This document shows, piece by piece, positions 5,505-6,934 of a DNA stretch of 6,934 bases (positions are counted from its first letter, which is position 1; each line of letters opens with the position of its first letter). Source of the stretch: Cyanobacteriota bacterium (GTDB taxonomy: Bacteria; Cyanobacteriota; Cyanobacteriia; Leptolyngbyales; Leptolyngbyaceae); NCBI GenBank assembly GCA_027482985.1, contig JAIXVO010000654.1, positions 1 to 6,934 on the forward strand, given 5' to 3'. The translations under genes were made by a program, and so were the position numbers. Below the pieces are notes generated by a model. That model was not told the DNA's origin. It was given only the letters and a program-made list of their open reading frames with translations, and ran no database searches.

Positions 5505-6923
5505 TTAATTCAAGCTACAAGAGGCGCGATCGCTTTGCTTGACCGGGATCTGAATCACAAACTCCGTCCCTGCTCCCAAGTTAGAGACACACTCCAGACG
5601 GCCACCGTGTTTGCCGACAACAATCTGATAACTAATCGATAATCCCATGCCAGTGCCTTTGCCAATCGGTTTGGTGGTAAAGAAGGGATCAAAAATCTTT
5701 TGACGAACCATCTCAGACATCCCAGCTCCACTATCCGCGATCGCGATGTTGACCCATTGATCGATGACCGCTGTTCGTACTGTAATCCGCGCAACATGAT
5801 GTTGGTTTTCATCAGGTGTCCGTTGATCACGGAGGTCTTCAATGGCATCGATCGCATTGGCCAAAATATTCATAAAAACCTGGTTGAGTTGCCCCGGATA
5901 ACATTCTATCAATGGCAACTGGCCATAGTGCCGCACCACCTCAATCGCAGGACGTTCACGATAAGCCTTCAGCTGATGTTGCAGAATCATTAAGGTGTTA
6001 TCAATCCCGTCGTGAATGTCGACGACCTTAAAGTCCGCCTGATCCATGCGTGAGAAGTTGCGCAGTGAAAGCACAATATTCTGGATGCGTTCAGTCCCGA
6101 CTCGCATGGATTTGAGGAGGTTCGGAAAATCTGCCTGGATAAAATCCAAATCGATGCTTTCAGCTTCTGAGAGCACTTCCGGCACTGCATTAGGGTGGTG
6201 TTTGCGATACATTTGGGCAAACTGCAACAGGCTCTCTGCGTAGTCTTCCACATGCATCAGGTTGCCATGAATAAAGTTGACTGGATTGTTGATTTCGTGG
6301 GCAATGCCTGCCACTAATTGCCCTAAACTGGACATTTTTTCGGCTTGGATCAGGTGGGCTTGAGTTTTTTGTAACTCACCGAGCAACTGTTGCAACTGTT
6401 CGGCTTCACGCTGGAGCCGAGCATTGACTTCACTCAACTCCTGCGTCCGCTGCGCGACTTCTTGTTCTAATAATTCCCGGACTTCTTGTTGTCGGCGCTC
6501 TGCCTGCCGCTGCTGGGTCACATTGCGGATCACTAAGACCGCACTGGCAGAGCTATCATCAGCACTCAGCGGCGTGCTCACCTCCACAAAAGCCCAAGCA
6601 ATTTCTAGAATTAAAGACTGCTGGGATTTCTGAAACTCGTAATCTTGCTTCCCACTACTTTTTTGGGTTAGCGCCATGTGGACAGGATGGGCCTGGACAT
6701 TCACCCCTTGCTGGCCTGAGCGCAACGGTAATTTGTCCAGTAACAGCGCGCCTAGAATCAATAAGCGAGGTTGACCCAGTAACCGTTCAAAAGAAGCATT
6801 ACACCACTTAATCTGCCCCTGCGAGTTCGTCCAAACAATACATTCCTCAACCGTACTGAGCGCAATTTCCATTTTGCTCAGGGTGGCTCTGAGCAGTTCG
6901 ATTTGGGAGTCTGGGTTAGACAC
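5505..6923 (-). CDS. PAS-domain sensor histidine kinase (5' end may lie outside the window)
   Basis: A 472-residue two-component sensor if started at the GTG at 6923. Domains in order: a PAS-like sensor (about 18-136; ECIVWTNSQGQIKWCNASFERLLG is PAS-typical, and RNVTQQRQAE is the usual exit); a coiled coil rich in Gln and Glu (137-195); HisKA with the H-box GIAHEINNP and phospho-acceptor His209; and HATPase_c with the N-box NQVFMNILANAIDA (347-360), G1 box ADSGAGM (Asp397), F-box FDPFFTTKP (411-419) and G2 box GKGTGMGLS (421-429). All catalytic motifs are present. No transmembrane segment is visible, so it is probably cytosolic. GAGG (6933-6930) lies 6 nt before the GTG and supports this start, but the frame is still open at the window edge, so extra N-terminal domains are possible. 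No response regulator is in the window, so the partner is unknown. Signal and targets are also unknown. Confidence 0.92.
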   Translation of the reverse strand: MSNPDSQIELLRATLSKMEIALSTVEECIVWTNSQGQIKWCNASFERLLGQPRLLILGALLLDKLPLRSGQQGVNVQAHPVHMALTQKSSGKQDYEFQKSQQSLILEIAWAFVEVSTPLSADDSSASAVLVIRNVTQQRQAERRQQEVRELLEQEVAQRTQELSEVNARLQREAEQLQQLLGELQKTQAHLIQAEKMSSLGQLVAGIAHEINNPVNFIHGNLMHVEDYAESLLQFAQMYRKHHPNAVPEVLSEAESIDLDFIQADFPNLLKSMRVGTERIQNIVLSLRNFSRMDQADFKVVDIHDGIDNTLMILQHQLKAYRERPAIEVVRHYGQLPLIECYPGQLNQVFMNILANAIDAIEDLRDQRTPDENQHHVARITVRTAVIDQWVNIAIADSGAGMSEMVRQKIFDPFFTTKPIGKGTGMGLSISYQIVVGKHGGRLECVSNLGAGTEFVIQIPVKQSDRASCSLN

Positions 6924-6934
6924 CGGGAGCCTCA

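Larger units (their letters stand above)
56..5744. repeat. Dispersed HIP1 octamers (GCGATCGC)
   Basis: Exact copies begin at 56, 771, 1010, 1356, 1467, 1575, 2240, 2607, 2771, 3199, 3256, 3313, 3542, 3575, 4111, 5045, 5458, 5526 and 5737. HIP1 (highly iterated palindrome) is a hallmark of many cyanobacterial chromosomes and is methylated in some. Here it occurs in genes and gaps alike; three copies fall within 122 bp of the M50 gene. It supports the cyanobacterial origin and carries no known gene-specific function. Confidence 0.9.

Noticed and set aside
1..6934. CRISPR array, tRNA, rRNA, insertion sequence, toxin-antitoxin or defence cluster
   Set aside because: No spaced direct repeats, tRNA-like cloverleaf, transposase, terminal inverted repeats or defence-gene motifs were found. 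The Uma2 protein alone does not make a defence system.

Overview
This window is ordinary chromosomal DNA from a cyanobacterium. Three signs point that way. The HIP1 octamer GCGATCGC occurs exactly at least 19 times. There is a one-helix high-light-inducible (Hli/SCP) protein with the ELWNGRLAMIGF chlorophyll-binding motif. The proteins (Uma2 family, the ProRS, and a sensor kinase with the GIAHEINNP H-box) are of types common in cyanobacteria. Genus cannot be fixed from the sequence; a filamentous or large-genome lineage is only a guess.

Plus strand, 1-2684: the 3' end of an unidentified gene (stop at 93-95); a Uma2-family (DUF820) PD-(D/E)XK protein (about 173-766); hisH, the glutaminase subunit of imidazole-glycerol-phosphate synthase, behind a near-perfect Shine-Dalgarno (837-1478); a 68-residue Hli protein (1594-1800); and a 234-residue protein of unknown function with a basic N-terminal half and a long acidic, Pro/Ala-rich tail (1980-2684). 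Two inverted repeats follow the hli gene, and a rho-independent terminator follows the 234-residue gene.

Minus strand, 6934-2841, in order of transcription: a PAS-HisKA-HATPase sensor histidine kinase (6923-5505, possibly continuing past the window edge), proS encoding a bacterial-type prolyl-tRNA synthetase with an editing insertion (5406-3568), and a small M50-type intramembrane metalloprotease (3386-2841). The protease stop codon lies in the loop of a 10-bp perfect hairpin, which looks like its own terminator. The plus-strand and minus-strand groups converge at 2685-2840, where each side has its own non-overlapping terminator.

The genes do not form an obvious pathway. The window mixes housekeeping functions (HisH, ProRS) with light-stress, signalling and membrane-proteolysis genes, as is usual in cyanobacterial genomes, where his genes and sensor kinases are often scattered. 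All gaps between genes are under 200 bp. I found no RNA gene, insertion sequence, CRISPR array or phage gene, and nothing that convincingly amounts to a new multi-gene system. The least explained items are the acidic-tailed hypothetical protein, the tandem hairpins behind hli, and the stop-codon-in-terminator arrangement.
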